This document shows, piece after piece, positions 13,603-14,764 of a DNA stretch of 14,764 bases (the first letter of the stretch is position 1; each line of letters starts with the position of its first letter). A program made the position numbers and the translations under genes. The notes under the pieces were generated by a model that made no database searches, was not told the origin of the DNA, and saw only the letters and a program-made list of their open reading frames with translations. This DNA comes from Kordia sp045105435 (GTDB taxonomy: Bacteria > Bacteroidota > Bacteroidia > Flavobacteriales > Flavobacteriaceae): assembly GCF_045105435.1 (NCBI RefSeq), contig NZ_JBGCDL010000224.1:1-14764 (forward strand), read 5' to 3'.

Positions 13603-14511
13603 TTACTTCCAAATATCTTCATATAGTACCGAATAGTTTTCCACTTCTATAACTTCGATACCAACTGATTTTAAGAAGAATTTCTTTCCTACCATTTTTG
13701 GGTTTTTGTCTTCTGCTTTCATTATATACCAAGCTTTGTGACTGTATTTTGGAAAGCGCTTGAAGAATTTTGCACGTTGAATTAATAACCATCTGAAAAA
13801 GACTTCTGTTTCATCTAAGCTTAATCCAAAAATACATAGTGATTTGTTGAAGATGATATCAATCCACGTATTGTTTTGTACCCACGGATTTGTTTTATTG
13901 TTTGGAATATATCCGTAGTTATTATTGATCATTTTGCGCGCACGTTCTACATTTCCCATGTATTCCGACAAGCCAAGTTTGATGCTTCTGTGGTATTTTA
14001 CCATTCCGTTCATGTACCAAACGCCAAACCCGTCTAATGGCGAATTGAGTTCATTATTTGCATAATATGTTGCCCAAGGATAGTGATCTGTGAAACTTGT
14101 GTTTGGAATTCGATGCGGAGCAAGTTTCATAGATTTCGGAATGAGATCGTCAAAATTAGTAGTCAAAATGGGCGCATTGAATGATTTTATATTGTCTAAT
14201 ATTAAATTTTGCGCATCATCTGGTTGCCAATCTAACATTTTTGCTTTTACATCTTTTTGTAATTGTGTGGAAAAACCAGATTGTGTTACATTTTGCAAAC
14301 CCAACGCATCGTAGAATTCTATGAATGAGATGCCTTCTGGAATTTCATCCATGGGTTCATCAGCGTGTGTTTTCCATAAATTGAGCAGTAAATTATACCA
14401 CGAAACATTGTCTTTTTGGTAGTGTAAATTGATTCCGTTTCCTAAAATAAAACCTAAATCATTTTTATGATTGAAAAGTAATTCCTTGATTTCTGCTGCG
14501 GTTTTGACCAT
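13603..14511 (-). CDS. Stand-alone SIR2-like domain protein
   Basis: From the ATG at 14511 this is a 302-aa protein with SIR2-type NAD-binding motifs in order: GFILGNGINL (about 20-29) for the GAG loop, ILTTNFDDLI (about 115-124) with Asn119 and Asp121, WYMNGMVKYHRSIKLGLSEY (about 165-184), and IFGLSLDET (about 227-235). The third motif normally reads HG; here it is Asn168-Gly169, so the usual catalytic His appears replaced. Bacterial proteins of this broad group are often NADases or NAD sensors, some in phage defence; no partner effector is next door. It has no signal peptide or membrane segment. The alternative ATG at 14538 lies at the predicted transcript start, so the shorter form is preferred. 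It is probably monocistronic. Confidence 0.75.
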   Translation of the reverse strand: MVKTAAEIKELLFNHKNDLGFILGNGINLHYQKDNVSWYNLLLNLWKTHADEPMDEIPEGISFIEFYDALGLQNVTQSGFSTQLQKDVKAKMLDWQPDDAQNLILDNIKSFNAPILTTNFDDLIPKSMKLAPHRIPNTSFTDHYPWATYYANNELNSPLDGFGVWYMNGMVKYHRSIKLGLSEYMGNVERARKMINNNYGYIPNNKTNPWVQNNTWIDIIFNKSLCIFGLSLDETEVFFRWLLIQRAKFFKRFPKYSHKAWYIMKAEDKNPKMVGKKFFLKSVGIEVIEVENYSVLYEDIWK

Positions 14512-14539
14512 GATTGTACGTTGCGAATTTAGTTTCATG

Positions 14540-14570
14540 TGAAGATAGCTGTTTTGCAGTGCCTTTCAAA
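14540..14570 (-). promoter_or_regulatory. Candidate promoter of the SIR2-like gene
   Basis: Minus strand TTTG (14570-14567), a 19-base spacer, then TATCTTCA (14547-14540), one mismatch from TAnnTTTG. The predicted start near 14533 lies at or after the first ATG (14538), which favours the ATG at 14511. Confidence 0.4.
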
Positions 14571-14629
14571 ATTGGTGTTTGTATTGAATTCATCCCAAAA
14601 AAAATAATTTTAGATGCTAATAAAAGAAA

Positions 14630-14656
14630 AGCCCTAAAGTGAAAGACTTTAGGGCT
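14630..14656 (-). terminator. Intrinsic terminator after the OmpA-family gene
   Basis: A perfect 11-bp stem, AGCCCTAAAGT (14630-14640) with 14646-14656, closes a 5-base loop. On the minus strand it is followed by TTTTCTTTTATT. It begins 52 bases past the stop of the partial OmpA-family gene. Confidence 0.85.
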
Positions 14657-14707
14657 AAAATAGAAAAGTGTTATTTTTTTAAAAAATTGCCACGTACTCG
14701 AATCGTA

Positions 14708-14764
14708 TTAATTTTCAATAATAATAAATTCACTTCGCCTATTGAGTTGATGTTCGTATTCGGA
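14708..14764 (-). CDS. C-terminal end of an OmpA-family protein (partial)
   Basis: The last 18 codons of a gene entering from beyond the window edge read SEYEHQLNRRSEFIIIEN and then TAA. The motif HQLNRRSEF followed by hydrophobic residues is the typical end of OmpA-type peptidoglycan-binding domains of Bacteroidota, where the Asn-Arg-Arg lies in the last helix before the final strand. The protein is probably an outer-membrane or periplasmic protein tethering to peptidoglycan. Its length, other domains and neighbours are not visible. The frame is open to the window edge and is followed by a strong terminator, supporting a real gene end. Confidence 0.7.
   Translation of the reverse strand, partial: SEYEHQLNRRSEFIIIEN

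Noticed and set aside
11932..14511. Phage-defence island built around the SIR2-like gene
   Set aside because: The visible neighbours are a secreted hydrolase and an OmpA-family protein; no nuclease, Argonaute, TIR, STAND or restriction gene is near.
1..14764. CRISPR array, tRNA, rRNA or complete insertion sequence
   Set aside because: No regularly spaced long repeats, cloverleaf-like sequence, rRNA segments or transposase frame were seen by eye; a covariance-model scan would be decisive.

Overview
The window looks like the chromosome of a marine-type Flavobacteriaceae bacterium (Bacteroidota). DNA is AT-rich, and several genes are preceded by Bacteroidota-type promoters (TTG, 17-19 nt, then TAnnTTTG-like). 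The protein families also fit: BaiN/HI0933 flavoprotein, LytTR/LytS pair, secreted proteins with signal peptides ending in Gln, and an OmpA tail with the NRRSEF motif. I cannot name the genus from sequence alone.

Positions 1 to about 5300 look like one end of an integrated mobile element. A tyrosine recombinase (3687-5024, minus) has a strong terminator after its stop. Next to it lie a small HTH protein (2853-3269, plus) and a run of small unknown minus-strand ORFs. These lead into a 552-aa protein with a coiled coil and a winged helix (82-1740). The stretch 2639-2852 carries a nested dyad with repeated TGTTCAA units, a good candidate operator. Further palindromes separate the small ORFs. The other end of the element is outside the window, and no conjugation genes are visible. 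The stretch 5025-5319 is non-coding, full of short repeats, and probably holds the element/chromosome junction.

Positions 5320-9033 are ordinary chromosome: a BaiN-family flavoprotein (minus), then on the plus strand a secreted propeller-like protein, a GH25 lysozyme-like hydrolase without a signal peptide, and the 23S rRNA pseudouridine synthase RluF.

Positions 9036-11852 form a tight three-gene minus-strand operon: LytS-type sensor kinase, LytTR response regulator (1 bp gap), and a methyltransferase whose motifs resemble protein arginine methyltransferases (23 bp gap). A near-consensus promoter sits just before the kinase and overlaps the terminator of the next gene. This is the most interesting functional unit in the window.

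Positions 11932-14764, all minus strand, hold a secreted alpha/beta hydrolase with a complete catalytic triad, a G-rich low-complexity spacer, a stand-alone SIR2-like protein in which the expected catalytic His appears to be Asn, a strong hairpin terminator, and the last 18 codons of an OmpA-family protein. No rRNA, tRNA, CRISPR array or complete insertion sequence was seen.
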